From NCBI GenBank assembly GCA_036897485.1, contig JAYMTF010000467.1, forward strand, positions 1-35,799: a stretch of 35,799 nucleotides of DNA, in the 5' to 3' direction. The position numbers and the translations under genes are program-made. Source of the DNA: Pelargonium nanum. Taxonomy: Eukaryota; Streptophyta; Magnoliopsida; Geraniales; Geraniaceae. Below, one piece after another: positions 18,828-30,639 of the stretch. The notes below the pieces were generated by a model. It was given only the letters and a program-made list of their open reading frames with translations, was not told where the DNA came from and did not search any database. Positions within the stretch are counted from its first letter, which is position 1. Each line of letters starts with the position of its first letter.

Positions 18828-21800
18828 TCACTCTTTTTCATCCATTGAAAACAATAACATTTGTGCATTCAAAACTACAGGAGAACCTTTCCTAGTTTTC
18901 TCCACAATCTGCTTTATCAATAGCTTCTCACTCTCATCATCATAATCACAATCACTACCTTCATCTCCAGTAATAGAAATACTACCACAAATATCATTCA
19001 ATTCTTCAATCCTTGTTGATATTCTCGTCTCGTTGTTGTCGTCGCATAGCGTTAAACCATTCAGACCCCCGAACATGAAATCATCAAACCGGTTGGCGGC
19101 ATAACCCCCTGCTACTGATGGTGATTCCTCCTCTTCCGACTGACTCATCTTCATTAACTCTTCATAAGCCTCGTTGTACGCATCTAAAGCTTCTCCGGAA
19201 AAGTCCATTACCAGAGGTTGAGCAATTGGACTTTCTCGGGTAGAGGAACATTTCTGTTTGTTGGGCTCAGATTCCATGAGTTTCATCTTTCTCTGGCTGT
19301 TCTGCAGGGCTGTCTCGAGCTCTTCCACACGTTCTTCGAGTCTTTCCTGGATGACTTCGTACAAACGCAAGCTCAGTTCACGCGGAGAAACTGCATAATT
19401 TGCCGAGTGGCTTGTGCATGTGCTGCTTGCATCTTGGTCCAAATCAGATTGGTCGACACCTTGCCCACTGAGCATGTCGGGCCTCAATTCACCCTCAGCA
19501 AAGTCTGCTACAAACTCTGGGTCAATCTGCACAGGATTTAAATGAATAAAAGGAACCTTAGAATTCTATCCCAACTATACATTGAAAAAGCAACAGTAAG
19601 GTTCTTCAATGGCATCAAACAATAGGTAAATTCTTCCTTCTTGAGTTTTTGTCGTGATTATCTGCCGGAAGAGGCTTGAGTAGTTGTATAGCACGACATC
19701 AACAAACAACAACTCAGCTACAAGCGCTAAATCCTACAATGCTGATGTGGCATCCCCTCTGTACTACATTTTTCAGTTTTAACATGGACTTCAGCTTATG
19801 ACTGGCAAAGTTTCAGTGTCGCAACAATAGGCTTGGGGGTTGGATCTGACCAACAGAGGTTGGAGGCTACTCCAATTGTGAAGGTGAACCACAAGATAAA
19901 AGAAGATGAAAACAATTTGATTAATTAAATCATTTACTAATTTGGAATTGCAAGTTTTTATTCCAACAGCTAAAAAAAACCATATATGCAAGTCACAATC
20001 ATGTGAAAATACTTAAAACTAGTAAGGGCCAAGTCAACTAAAAGCTTAAAGGCCCAATATTAACTTTATACAAACATCCCCCCTCCTAACATGTAAGCAC
20101 GTTATCGCTATGCATGTGGTCCATGCACATGTCTTCCTCTAGCCTTGTGTTGGAATTTTAACATTTTTTCAATCAGGATGCCGACAGGACTCGAACTTGT
20201 GACATCTCGTCTACAAGGCTTTGATACCATGTAGAGGACTAATATTAACTTTATACTCGAACAAAACTAAACCACGGCAGAAGGTAGGTACAAACAGAAT
20301 GATAAGATTAAAGATTTTAGATGTAGGGATTATTGCTTCAATGGTAAAACCAAGAAAAAGTTTGTCTCCCTTGCTATTATGATGTAGACAAAGCTAGAAC
20401 TAGAAGGAATGCAAAGGAGGTGAAAGGACAACCAGCTAAGGAAGAAATTATTTGTTACGTGCAAATTTCTCACACCAATTATCTCACACTACAAAATAAC
20501 TTAGAACCAACTTATTAACTCAAAGAAATTTAGTTACGCGATAGTGAAAATTATGCAGTTTATTCACGGTCTTGAACTTTCAAAGTCATTCTGGACTCTG
20601 GAGACGAAGGCCAGAGGCCAAACCAGTTCTAATACCATGTGACACGTAAACACCTTAGTATTTATGTTATTTAGAACTTTGATAGTTATTAGGATATTGG
20701 TATTAGGGTTTCCTAAATTTATGGCTATGTACTTCTATAAACACTATATCATGTTAAATTACTCCAACCCAAAAGAATAGGCTTAGAGGTGAAGACCCAA
20801 CACCCAACTGTAGCAATTAGTTTCAAACTCCACACTTTCAACGTGAAACACTTCAACAGTCACATTTAAGCCTATTTTGGGATGAGATGTGCATGTTGAA
20901 GAACTCAGTTCTAGAGATATCACCTGAGTCCTCTAAAAAAAGACTTCTTAAGAGCAAGGTCGGGGACATTTACAGGGCTGTCACATTCAAATTAGATGTG
21001 TGTTGTTCTTGACTTTCCTGACAATATGTTGTAAATTTTTGTTTGTTCACTCGGCCATACAGGTTAAACTTCTAAATGAATATATTATTAGTTCATATTT
21101 CTAATCAGATTCATATATATAACCCTGAAAATAGTTGCACCAACCATTGGGATAATATTTCTTTTGGGGACTTTATCCAAACTGTATTTCTAAGGATTTC
21201 AGGTCCGAACTCTGAACTGTTCCAACCAGTAGCCAGACAAGTAAAAGAGAAGGAAATAATATGTAGACAGTAACACCTATGGTTCCCAAAGGGATTGCCC
21301 CAAAAAACGGAAGCAACCATGCTACCAAACATGCTAGAAAGCTGCACGTGCATCATTCTTGTCTAATGATTTAACATATCATATATATCCCTTTCAATAA
21401 ACTTTAGCTCTTAATATTACAAAAAAAAAAAAAAAAGGTGGCTCGGGGGACGAGACTCCCACCATGTAGGGTTTGGGGAGGTTCGCCAATGTAAGCAACT
21501 TTAGCACTACTTTTGGGAAGTAGTTTCCTGAATCCTGAAGTCCTAACATATCAAAATACTCCCTCCGTCCCAAAATAAGTATTATATTTAAGTTGAATTT
21601 TTGTCCCAAAATAAGTCTTGTTTTCTTTTTTAGGAAGTGAGTTATGCATGAATTATCAATAATGTCCCTATAATAAGTTAATTAGTATCCTATGAGTTTG
21701 TTAAAACACATGTCCATGGGGATGGAAGATTAAATATACAACACTACCTAACTTCTCCTTAATTTTTCTCAAAAGAGAAAGGACACTTATTTTGGGACAG

Positions 21801-24800
21801 AGGGAGTATAGAACTGTAGTACAGTTTTAAAAAATTGGACTCAAACAAAACTGGAAATTATTAAACAACACATATAATAAAAGCGTGCTAACCTACTTAC
21901 TAGTTAAATAGAACTCAAGTACAACTATTACACAGGTCCAACTAGTCTAGCATCAACTAATAACACCTGACACCCAAGAGTTTAGAAATCTCTAATAAAA
22001 CTGAACCAGTAGCATTATAAGAGATGAATAAGTCAAAATTTGACTATGCAACTAACTTCATGCCACAGGATGTAAAGTTAAAAATGATGTCTCCATTAGT
22101 TCAAGAAATTTAACTTCTGATAAAAATGGTTTCCATAAAATAAGCCAAAAGTTAAGTCACGCGTTAGCAAAAATGGCTGGATGGGGAGGTTTGGGTGGAA
22201 ATCCTAGGTTCTGGCCGGTTTCCATTAAGGGATATGGCCATCTTTTCAAGAGGGAGTTGTTTTACTAGAAAAGTACTCTCTAACAAATTGACTAAATTGT
22301 CTTTCAAATTCTGTGGTATCTCAATGTTTGAAAAAGCTCCTGAGGCGCACACTAGAGCCTCAAATTCATTGACACGAGGCACTTTGATAGAAGCGCACGT
22401 GAAGCACGCGCCTTTCTGTTGTATCTGAGATGCAATTGAGGCACACCTCAAACAATTTTTTGCTCCTCATCAAATCATTTTCTTGGTCTTTTCAGTTAGG
22501 ACAAATATGATGAAGACTTCTCATCTTCAGTAGTCCCAAATTTACAATACCAAATTTAATCCATCTTATAAACTGAGACATTTATGATGGAGATTCTGCA
22601 TTTTAGGACTCCATATTTTAAACTATCTTTTTTTTTCTTTTTTTTTAATAGTATTTTAAACTATCTTTAATTGTACTGTCACTAGCAATTTGTCTATATT
22701 ACAGAAGATATAATAAAAAAAGAAGATCAAGCAACACAACAAGGAACTAGCAAATAACCAGGCTAGGCTACAGAGGACCCTAGCACCTTAAATGCGCTTT
22801 GCCGCTTTCAAAAAACACCAGTATCTCATATTCTAAACGTAATAAACATGAAACTATGCATTATTATATCAACATAGTTGTGCATCAAGTTCAAGAGCAA
22901 CTGTTGGTGCCATCCAAGCAAAAACTTTTAGCTAGCTTTTTTAAATAAATAAAAACAATGTTGGATTAGTTCCGCCTAACATAGAAATACAGACAAGTGT
23001 CCTAGAAATCAGAAAACTGTCTGTTGAATACCGAAGCAGTCAATACATAAACCCATGCAATAGAAGAAGAAAAACACACCTATTCAATTTGGAAACAGAT
23101 ATCAAGCTTGCGCACAATAATGCATAGATAATCAAATATGCTTACCTCAACATGATCACGTAGACTTATATGCACACTAGATGTATCTGTGTTAAGTCCC
23201 AACCTCTCCAGTTCAGCTTCAAGCTCTGCTTCAATTTTACTCATAGATTCTGAACTTTCTTCTTCATTATGATCATATGATTCTTTACCATCAAATTCTA
23301 TTGAAATATTCGTATTCTGTTCATGGGCATGTGCATTTGGCGCATTTCCATGTACAGAACAGTCACATTTATCAAAAGACTCCAAATTCTCATTAGCTAG
23401 CTCCTTTACTGTCAATAAATCTTTCATCTCAAGTTCCTCTTGTAGATCTTGAACCAAGTTTTCAGTTTGCTTCAACAATTCCTTCAATTCGTCTACTTCC
23501 CTTCTATTGGTCACGACCAAAGATACTATGCCAATACAAACCCCAAGGCAGAAATGAAGCATTCTCTCTGTTGAACCTGAGTAGTGAAATTGTTAAGGCA
23601 TGCACTGTCTTGAATTACATGAACACTATTCATGAAACAAATGAAGTGATCATGCAGAAGATCTTTATTATTCCTTCCGTCACAAAATGAGTTTCTTGTA
23701 TTCATTTCTTGAAGAAAAAAAAAAAAGCAGAAGTGAGTTAATATTGAACATTTGTCCATACCTCTTTCTCATGTGCATTTGTTGTAACAAACTCAAGGGG
23801 TTCTAAGTAATCTATTTTAGGGATATTATTGTATAACTAACTTTCCAATAAAGAGGGATGACACTCATTTTGGACAATTATTTTAGAGAAGCAAGACACT
23901 CATTTGGGACAAAGAAAGTACTCTCTTCATCCCAAAATAAGTAAGTGTCTTGCTTTCTATTTTGAGAAAAATTAAGGAGATTTTAATTAGTGTTGTATAT
24001 TTCCTCTTTTATCCCTATGCGCATGTGTTGTAATAAACTTAAGAGATACTAACTAACTTATTATGAGGACACTATTGGTAATTCATGCATAACTAATTTC
24101 CTAAGATGGAAACAAGACACTTATTTTGGAAAGAAAATGCATGTGAAACATGACACTTATTTTGGGACGGTGGAGGAAGTACTTTAATCATTGTTCACTT
24201 CTGACTCCCATTGAGAGGACCACACAAAGATGAAACTGAAACTTAGGAATGCACAATTGAATAAGTAAACAAAGAATTCACGTATTTATATAGAAAGACA
24301 ACTGACAAACTTAATACAAAATCTTAAAATAGTTAAACTCTTGGCAAATAAAATTTACAACACCTAACTATTAAGGCTGTAAACGACTACAAGTTGTGCT
24401 CAATAACAGTTTAAACAGCAAAATGCGAAGCAAGGAAATATATAAAGAATAATAATATCTGAACAAAACTCTTTGATGAAGAAAATGAGAATTACCATCT
24501 AGTATTTGGAAGTGTTTTCTATTGCCTGTTTTACTGGAACTATTTAATTTTCTGCTCCGCTCCTCTCTCGTTGTAGGTTTCATGTCTTTGGAGAGTTCCA
24601 GAGAACTGATATCTGGAAGTAGAGGAACCCCAAACACAGTATCACTACTTTCTGAATAGGCTTCTTTATGTAGCTTCTTCTCAGAGTTAACCCGGGACTT
24701 GAAATAACTATCACTTGCTCTGTTGATTACCCGACTTCCATTAGTAATTAGAAATGGCTTCTGAGCTATGGGGGGAGATGAAAGTAAGCTAACATACTCT

Positions 24801-25255
24801 TCCATTTCATCCTTACCCTTGTATAATTGAGCTATGAGACAACTTTCCATGGAATTTCGAGGCTTACCCAAATGCTGAAGCAAATGATTAAATCTACGAG
24901 AGCTTCTGATTTTTGTGCATCTATGAGTGCCCTCTTGTAAATTGCAATCCACATTGTTTGCCATGATATGCAGCTCTTCACTATCAGCAATATCTACCGC
25001 TGAAGCATTATCTATAGGAGATATGTCTATAAAACTTCCATCGGACACCGCCCCTCTGTCCGAGCAAACATCCTTGCTCAGATTATTCTTCTTCCTTGCT
25101 AATTTGCGCAAGGGACATCTAGGGGACTTGGGATTCTGAAAATCAGAATCCACAGAAGACAACTCTGATACGTTATCCTTATCCCTCGATACATTCTTCA
25201 AAAACTTGGCTATGTATCCAACCCCAGCTACCGCTGCAACAACCCACGGATCCAT
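18828..25255 (-). CDS. POLAR-like coiled-coil protein
   Basis: Three coding exons on the - strand: 25255-24496, 23576-23146 and 19526-18828. The sum is 1890 nt, 629 aa. Intron 2 is 3.6 kb and full of transposon debris. Visible parts: an N-terminal hydrophobic segment (residues 3-18, PWVVAAVAGVGYIAKF), a Ser-rich, probably disordered region, a second hydrophobic segment (259-276, MLHFCLGVCIGIVSLVV), a coiled coil (about 280-312), the block SKIEAELEAELERLGLN (366-382), and a long helix SPRELSLRLYEVIQERLEER with ELETALQNSQRK (444-477). The last blocks are typical of the Arabidopsis POLAR / POLAR-like family, as I recall it. POLAR is a polarity scaffold in stomatal-lineage asymmetric division that binds GSK3-type kinases. 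Function here is inferred from family; it could be a POLAR-like paralog with a broader role. Confidence 0.85.
20050..20262 (-). mobile_element. LTR-retrotransposon remnant with a tRNA-Met-type primer-binding site
   Basis: On the - strand, ATGGTATCAAAGCC follows CTCTAC near 20232-20219. It is one base off the standard TGGTATCAGAGC primer-binding site next to a 5' LTR. Downstream, CAAGTTCGAGTCCTG matches the usual leader. The tract TAATATTAACTTTATAC occurs on both sides (about 20057 and 20241) as a direct repeat. Only a fragment remains; no gag or pol frame is visible. It lies in POLAR-like intron 2. Confidence 0.4.
20560..20910 (-). mobile_element. Second LTR remnant with a primer-binding-site-like motif
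   Basis: On the - strand, CACATGGTATTAGAACTGG (about 20643-20625) again resembles an LTR end plus primer-binding site. Upstream on the same strand lies A/T-rich, LTR-like sequence, including a TATA-like TTTATAGAAG tract (about 20743). There is no coding sequence. It may belong to the same family as the remnant at 20050-20262. Confidence 0.35.
21559..21806. mobile_element. Stowaway-type MITE with TA duplication
   Basis: The left end CTCCCTCCGTCCCAAAATAAG and the right end GGACACTTATTTTGGGACAG...GGAG are inverted repeats. TA dinucleotides flank both ends (21557-21558 and 21807-21808). This is the classical Stowaway (Tc1/mariner) signature. An extra internal copy of the terminal motif, TTGTCCCAAAATAAGTCTTG (about 21600), suggests a rearranged or nested left end. 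It lies in POLAR-like intron 2. Confidence 0.85.
22140..22460. other. Intron segment with overlapping open frames, no gene assigned
   Basis: Open frames of 77 and 95 codons overlap on opposite strands inside POLAR-like intron 2. Neither has a recognisable motif. The local sequence is richer in GC than the surrounding intron and may be decayed transposon sequence. The rest of the intron (21810-23140) shows nothing else that can be named. Confidence 0.3.
23671..23918. mobile_element. Stowaway-like MITE, left member of a back-to-back pair
   Basis: The left end TTCCTTCCGTCACAAAATGAG faces the right end CTCATTTGGGACAAAGAAAG. TA lies on each side (23669-23670 and 23919-23920). It shares interior blocks with its neighbour, such as GTTGTAA(C/T)AAACT and TATTATTGTATAACTAA-like tracts. 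It lies in POLAR-like intron 1. Confidence 0.7.
23921..24179. mobile_element. Stowaway-like MITE, right member of a back-to-back pair
   Basis: The left end CTCTCTTCATCCCAAAATAAG faces the right end ACTTATTTTGGGACGGTGGAG. TA lies on both sides (23919-23920, shared with the left neighbour, and 24180-24181). It is in POLAR-like intron 1, about 320 bp downstream (3' direction on + coordinates: left) of exon 1. Confidence 0.8.
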
Positions 25256-25970
25256 TTATGCCGACATAGACACGAAAACACCTACCTTAACACACAACAC
25301 ATCTATGAATCAGGGAACTAAACCCTACAATTCCCTTTGGAGCAATAACCAATCCTAAAATGAAACAAACAATCCTTTTTTCAACTGTCATTATCGAATT
25401 CACAAAATCCAAAGCTTCAACACACTCCAATCTCAAAAAGGGACCAATGCCGGTTCGCAAGCATGTAACATCCTTCAAATTCTTCCTGAAATAACTTATT
25501 GCAACAACAACAAATATGGTTTACGTTACAAACAGTAATGTATGAGACAAAAACACACCCTTTTCAATCTCTGAGCTTCAAGACCCATTCATAAACAAAT
25601 ATCAAAACTTTAAGCTCCACACAATGTAAGCAAGACATGTACTCCAAAACCCATTTCCACAAAACCGCACCGTCTTAAACCCAAAACCACAACTCATCAA
25701 AATTCAATTTTGTGAACAACATCAGAAATGTAAGGAGTACCCACTTGAAAGCAGCCATTACAACGTAGAACCCATCAATGGATTGAACCCATTTCGCCGG
25801 AAGTGTCTGGAAACAAATATTAGATACGCAACTTCATAGGTGCTGTGTAGCGAAGCAAAATCAACATGACCGAGCTTCCAAGACTATGCTGCAGAATGTA
25901 GTGTATTGATTCCTCCGAAGAAAAGGACCTATTACAACTGCCCGATCCTTTTTTTCCTCTAGGGTTTTAT
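25256..25970 (-). promoter_or_regulatory. POLAR-like leader and upstream region with a telo-box
   Basis: A long A/C-rich leader lies upstream of the ATG at 25255. TAGGGTTT at 25960-25967 reads AAACCCTA on the gene strand, a plant telo-box often found near transcription starts of growth-related genes. A leader intron is possible but I could not fix its ends. No upstream reading frame is convincing. Confidence 0.4.
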
Positions 25971-26212
25971 TATATTCACCAGCTTTTTAAAGGTAATTAT
26001 TTATGGGGTTTGTGCCTTTTTTTTTTTTTTAGAGTCGGCTAAGAGTTTTGTTCAGTTACGTCTGTTTTTGAATTTCAAAACGGCGGCAGTATCTTAGATT
26101 TGCAGATAGCAAATTGCGGTTGTTCTCGTTTAGATAGTGAGTCTTGCTTTGATAGCAAATTTTTTGTTGTTAAGTTTTTTTAGTGCGACATAGATTCACA
26201 GTTTGTTTTTTA

Positions 26213-26797
26213 TTTATTAGGGCAGCAGAAGGTGGTGTTACTGTGGACAACGACAGGGCGGTAACTGCAGCTAGTTGGAAGCCGCCGAGCAGAGGTACGT
26301 TAAAAGTAAATGTAGATGGTGCAATTTTTGAGGCGGTGGGCAAGTCTGGTGGGGCCTGGGTCATCCGTGACTACACGGGTCGTGTCTGGGGTGGCGGGCG
26401 TGTATGTTTGACGGGTATAAGCGAGCCCTGTATTGCTGAGGCGATCACGATCAGGGAGGCATTGAGTTGGATTGAGGCGCGGGGGTGGGGTTCGTTAATC
26501 ATTGAATCTGATGCTGAGAAAGTGGTGTGTGCTTTGCAGATCGTAGGGGAGGGTAATTCCAGTGTCTTGAGTCTAATTTTTCAAGACATTTTGTCTATTC
26601 GGTTCATTTTATTTCGGTTTCGTTCCATCAGATTAGTCGGTCTGCGAATCAGGTGGCTCATGTGTTAGCTAAGTCGTTTGTTTTTGTGTCATGCACTGAG
26701 AGTTGGTTGGGTTTGCAACCCCCTATCGATGTTTCTCATTTGTTATATTTGGATTTGTCCATGAATTAATAAGATGAGAGTTTTCCGTTGAAAAAAG
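26213..26797 (+). pseudogene. 5'-truncated LINE fragment: RNase H domain with a frameshift
   Basis: The open frame carries an RNase H domain of the plant non-LTR type (RVT_3): VNVDGAIFE (first Asp), AEAITIREAL (Glu) and IESDAEKV (second Asp). Near 26590 the frame shifts. The expected end, SRSANQVAHVLAKSFV, continues in another frame to a stop at 26767-26769. A tail TAATAAGATGAGAGTTTTCC with GTTGAAAAAA follows, as at LINE 3' ends. The reverse-transcriptase and endonuclease parts are missing, so this is a dead 5'-truncated copy. It could instead be an old domesticated exon, but the frameshift argues against that. Confidence 0.75.
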
Positions 26798-27334
26798 ATA
26801 TAGAAAGGGAAAATATAAGGAATTCATCAATTATTGCAAGATTGGTCAATGGGTATTAATATAAAAACCGAAGATATGAGTGAAATATGATTATATCTTC
26901 AATAGAATTAGAACCTTGCTACTAATATATGGTTGCTAGTGAAATTAGGACATACATGTACCAGTCCGGTCTTGGTCAAATCCAATTGGATCCGGGTCAA
27001 TCACAATTGACCCTGACCGGACTGAATCTAACCGGCCCGGATAACCGGGTCGATCCCGTTTTGGACAACCCTATTTATGAGTAATATAGTATATATTAAT
27101 CTCCTGAAGCATATATATATAACTGTTTTTCAACTATTTCACGCAATTTACGTAGGTCCTCACATTCCAAAAAACACAAAAACTCAAAATTACAGTTACA
27201 ATTACAATTATGAAACATTGAAAAACACAAACAAAACAAATAAAATTGAAATAAAAGTAGATTAACAATAGAATTAAAAATAAATATATGATAGTAATTG
27301 CGTAGAGAAGAGATAGGGAGATCGAGAAGCAGTA
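26798..27334 (+). promoter_or_regulatory. Upstream region of ALIS
   Basis: About 530 bp between the LINE remnant and the ALIS start codon. A patch at 26965-27065 has repeated CCGG/GGGTC motifs (CCGGACTGAATCTAACCGG, GATAACCGGGTCGATCC) with internal dyad symmetry; it looks like repeat debris. A GA-rich leader (27303-27331) precedes the ATG. The TATA box is not clear. Confidence 0.35.
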
Positions 27335-30300
27335 ATGAATTCGAAAGGAGGATCAAGCTCTGGCGCTGATGCTTCCTCCGATTCTTCTTCTAAAAAGACT
27401 TCCAAGAAACCCAAATGTACGTACGTTTTCATTTCCATTTTTAATTTGCTTCTTAATTTTATCGTTTCATTTGAAATTCCCCAACAACTATTCGGTTATT
27501 GCTTGAGATTGAGTCATGAATCAAATTCTTTTGATAATAATTGTTGAGAGAATGAATTTGTGGGCGCAAAGCACCCGTCAGATCCAATTCGGGTGTGTCT
27601 TGAATGGACTCTTTGCTCTCTTGAGAGAAAAAGGAATCTTAGTCAAATAGTTAGTGGTGTGAGACTCAGGCAAGCCTATGCGAGTTTGACACGGAACGAA
27701 TTAACACGCATACCCGTTTTAATGAATTTGTGGGCACAAAACGCCCGCCCCGATCCAATTCGGATGTGTCTTGGTTGAGACTCTTTACTCTCTTGAGAGA
27801 GAAAAAAGAATCCCAGCCCTATAGTTAGTGGTGAGACACAACCAAGCCTATGGAGTTCGACACAAAACAAATTAACACTCGTACATGCTCCAATGATTGT
27901 GGGCGCAAAGTGCCCTCCCAGACACAATTCGGACGTGTCTTGGTTGAGACTCCTTGCTCTCTTGAGGGAAAAAAGATTCTCGGCCCAATAGTTAGTACTT
28001 AGTGGTGAGACTCAGCCAAGCTTATGCGAATTTGACACAGAACGAATTAACACTCATACCTGCTTTAATGAATTTGTGGGCGCAAAGCACCCACCTGAAT
28101 CCAATTCGGATGTGTCTTGGCTAAGTCTCAGCCATCATAGTTAATGGTTGTCTCTTGTACTCTAATTGTTAATGTGTCTTTGGGGAAACATGCAGTGAAA
28201 AAGAGTTTAGTTGTTCAAACAAACTTGGATCCTTATGCTTGATACACAAATAATTTGTTTGCCTATGCCAAATATATAATAAAAGTAGCAACTGATTCTT
28301 CAAAGTTACTATTTGTTGGCAGACTCCAAGTTTTCTCAGCAAGAACTTCCTGCATTCAAGCCAATTCTAACGCCGGGATGGGTACGTAATAGGTATAGCT
28401 TGCTGAGTTTCTTATTCGGTTTTGCTTTTGAACTGTACACACCTCACACTTTTCTTCTCGCTAAACTCAGGTCATTACTACGTTTATATCTGTTGGCGTT
28501 ATCTTCATCCCGATAGGCCTTGCTTGCTTGTTTGCGTCCGAGAATGTACGCATACATATCAATTTCCTTGCCACTTATGCAATGGAAGTTTGATTGATAA
28601 CGAGCTTGCTTTTCGTTGTGTTGCAGGTGGTGGAAATCAAGCTTCCATATGACTCAGAGTGCGTCCCCGATGAAAATAAAGACGATAAGATAGGATTTAT
28701 TCAAAGCACCAAAACGAACAAGACTTGCATCATGACACTTCCTAATGTTAGTCCAATCCCGACCCCCACAATACTAGTACATGTTTTACTTATTCTCGTG
28801 TCGTGAACTGAAAACTTATTTACAGGCCCCGAAACAAATGAAAGCTCCCGTTTTTATCTATTATCAGCTCGACAAGTTCTACCAGAATCATCGCCGGTAC
28901 GTGTAGTTTGCTCAAGATATTTAACACTTGTAATATAATGTTACATGTTTGATATCATGATTCGTGACCCTTTGCTGCAGATATGTCAAGAGCCGCAACG
29001 ACAAACAATTACGGAGCAAAGCAAAAGAGAACGACGTTGAGGGATGTGCTCCCGAGGACAAAACCGGAGATGGGAAGCTTGTTATTGTTCCTTGTGGTCT
29101 CATTGCTTGGAGTTTGTTCAACGACAGCTACGCATTTTCAATAAAAGACAAGGCGCTAGACATTAGCAAAAAGGACATAGCGTGGAAGAGTGATCAAGAA
29201 CGTAAATTTGGGAAAGATGTGTATCCGAAAAATTTCCAGAGCGGGAAGCTGATCGGGGGTGGAAAACTCAACGGGAGCGTTCCTGTAAGTATATTCTAAC
29301 AATCAATTACGTATGCTTCTGTTTTAGCTAGCGCTTATCTCGTTAATTATGAATTGTAACAGCTGAGCGAGCAAGTTGATCTTATAGTGTGGATGCGTAC
29401 AGCAGCGCTGCCCAACTTTAGAAAACTGTACGGAAAGATAGAACAAGACATAGATGTGAATCAACAGATTCAGGTGAAAATAGAGAACAATTATAACACC
29501 TACAGCTTCGATGGGACGAAGACACTGGTTCTTTCCACCACGAGTTGGATTGGTGGCAAAAACGATTTCTTGGGCATAGCATACCTTACCGTTGGCGGCC
29601 TATCATTGTTCTTGGCAATAACTTTCATTCTTGTTTACGTCGTCAAGCCAAGGTGCGTGAGTACAATCTATAGTCTCTATAGTCTATACGTGCACGTATT
29701 GAGAAAACCCAAAAAAGCGCACCTAGAACCAACAAGCAGTTGCAAAGCGGGGGGTGGACTGTAGCAGGCAGCTGCTCATATCATCTTCCAAATTCGTGAC
29801 TTAATAATGAACATTCCAGTTCAATTGTCATATGTCTAGCTCCCCATTGAGATATTGGTTTTATGTTTGGTTTCCCATCCCTGAACATCCTAGCTCCGCT
29901 ACTGCCAATAAGTATTTGCAAGTTAAACCGATGAACGTTCTCAGTCCACCATTACCTAGTTTTTCTTTATTTTGAACTCAATAACTAATTTACGCATGTA
30001 AAACAAATGTACTTAAGTTAACGGAAACGCAAAACATTAGTATTTTAGAGTTTGAGTTCTTGGGGGTAGGCTTCTTTGGAACAGGAACAGAGGTTTCCCG
30101 TTCCAAAAAAAATTAGTAATAGCATAATTAATCGAATAATTCTCAATCTTACAACGGGAACAGAAATTTCCATATTTGGCTTGTTGACGTTTCACGTTTT
30201 GGAACGAAACGTTCTAGAGCAAAAATCGCTACTGATTAAGTTGTGTTTTCTGGTAACTTCGACATGTACTATGAGCACGTATATGCGTTTTTAACTATTA

Positions 30301-30375
30301 ATGAATGCGTGCAGGCCTCTTGGAGATCCATCGTACTTGTCGTGGAACAAGAATCCGTCTGGACTATCAAATTAA
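27335..30375 (+). CDS. ALIS: ALA-interacting subunit (CDC50/LEM3 family)
   Basis: Eight coding exons: 27335-27416, 28323-28381, 28471-28545, 28627-28746, 28826-28896, 28981-29284, 29363-29652 and 30315-30375. The sum is 1062 nt, 353 aa. The family forms the beta subunit of P4-ATPase lipid flippases (ALA proteins), which is needed for their ER exit and activity. A Ser/Lys-rich cytosolic N-terminus leads to TM1 (residues 48-70, VITTFISVGVIFIPIGLACL). A large lumenal domain has conserved VPCGLIAWSLFNDSYAFS and WMRTAALPNFRKLYG, plus NNYNTYSFDGTK. TM2 is at about 306-331 (FLGIAYLTVGGLSLFLAITF). The C-terminus is short. The length agrees with Arabidopsis ALIS proteins. Intron 1 (27417-28322) holds a tandem repeat and intron 7 holds a hAT MITE. 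Which ALIS paralog it matches cannot be decided by eye. Confidence 0.95.
27550..28130 (+). repeat. Tandem repeat of about 170 bp, 3.4 copies, in ALIS intron 1
   Basis: Units begin near 27552, 27722, 27892 and 28067 with AATGAATTTGTGGGCGCAAA or a close variant. Each full unit also contains CCAATTCGG(G/A)TGTGTCTTG, CTCTTGAGAGAAAA, TAGTTAGTGGTG and GAATTAACAC. The fourth unit stops after about 65 bp. Units differ by point changes and short indels. The repeat fills most of the 906-bp intron. No coding function is apparent. Confidence 0.9.
29737..29904 (-). mobile_element. hAT-type MITE, copy 3 (ALIS intron 7)
   Basis: It starts CAGTTGCAAAGC and ends TAGCTCCGCTACTG. Flanking 8-bp duplications differ by one base: CCAACAAG at 29729-29736 and CCAATAAG at 29905-29912. 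It aligns with the reverse complement of copy 2 over its length (GGGTGG(A/G)CTGTAG(C/T)AGGCA, TTAATGAACATT, ATGTTTGGTT). Its left end lies about 85 bp after the exon 7 donor. Confidence 0.85.
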
Positions 30376-30639
30376 GATTAAGTAAGTACATGCTTTAATT
30401 GCAAAATTTATGTGTAAATATTGTAGTATGTTGTACCTTTTGGACTACACATTATTCATGGAATATTTTGGTTAGTTCTTGTTTGAAACTCAAGTGTATA
30501 TAAAACCCTACCATGACTATTAATCTAATACTAGTTTTGGAGTGAAGATGAATTAAGTCTGTTCACATTTATTTATGGGTTTGCTTGATGGGAATTAAAG
30601 TTGGAAATATTCTATAAAATATGATCGAGATGTTGAATT

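Noticed and set aside
20190..20215. tRNA gene, because of a GTTCGAGTCC-like B box
   Set aside because: No cloverleaf can be built around it. The adjacent TGGTATCAAAGC motif fits an LTR primer-binding site better.
22164..22451. Open frames on both strands in POLAR-like intron 2
   Set aside because: They mirror each other on opposite strands and have no domain. They are inside an intron whose flanking exons join cleanly in frame.
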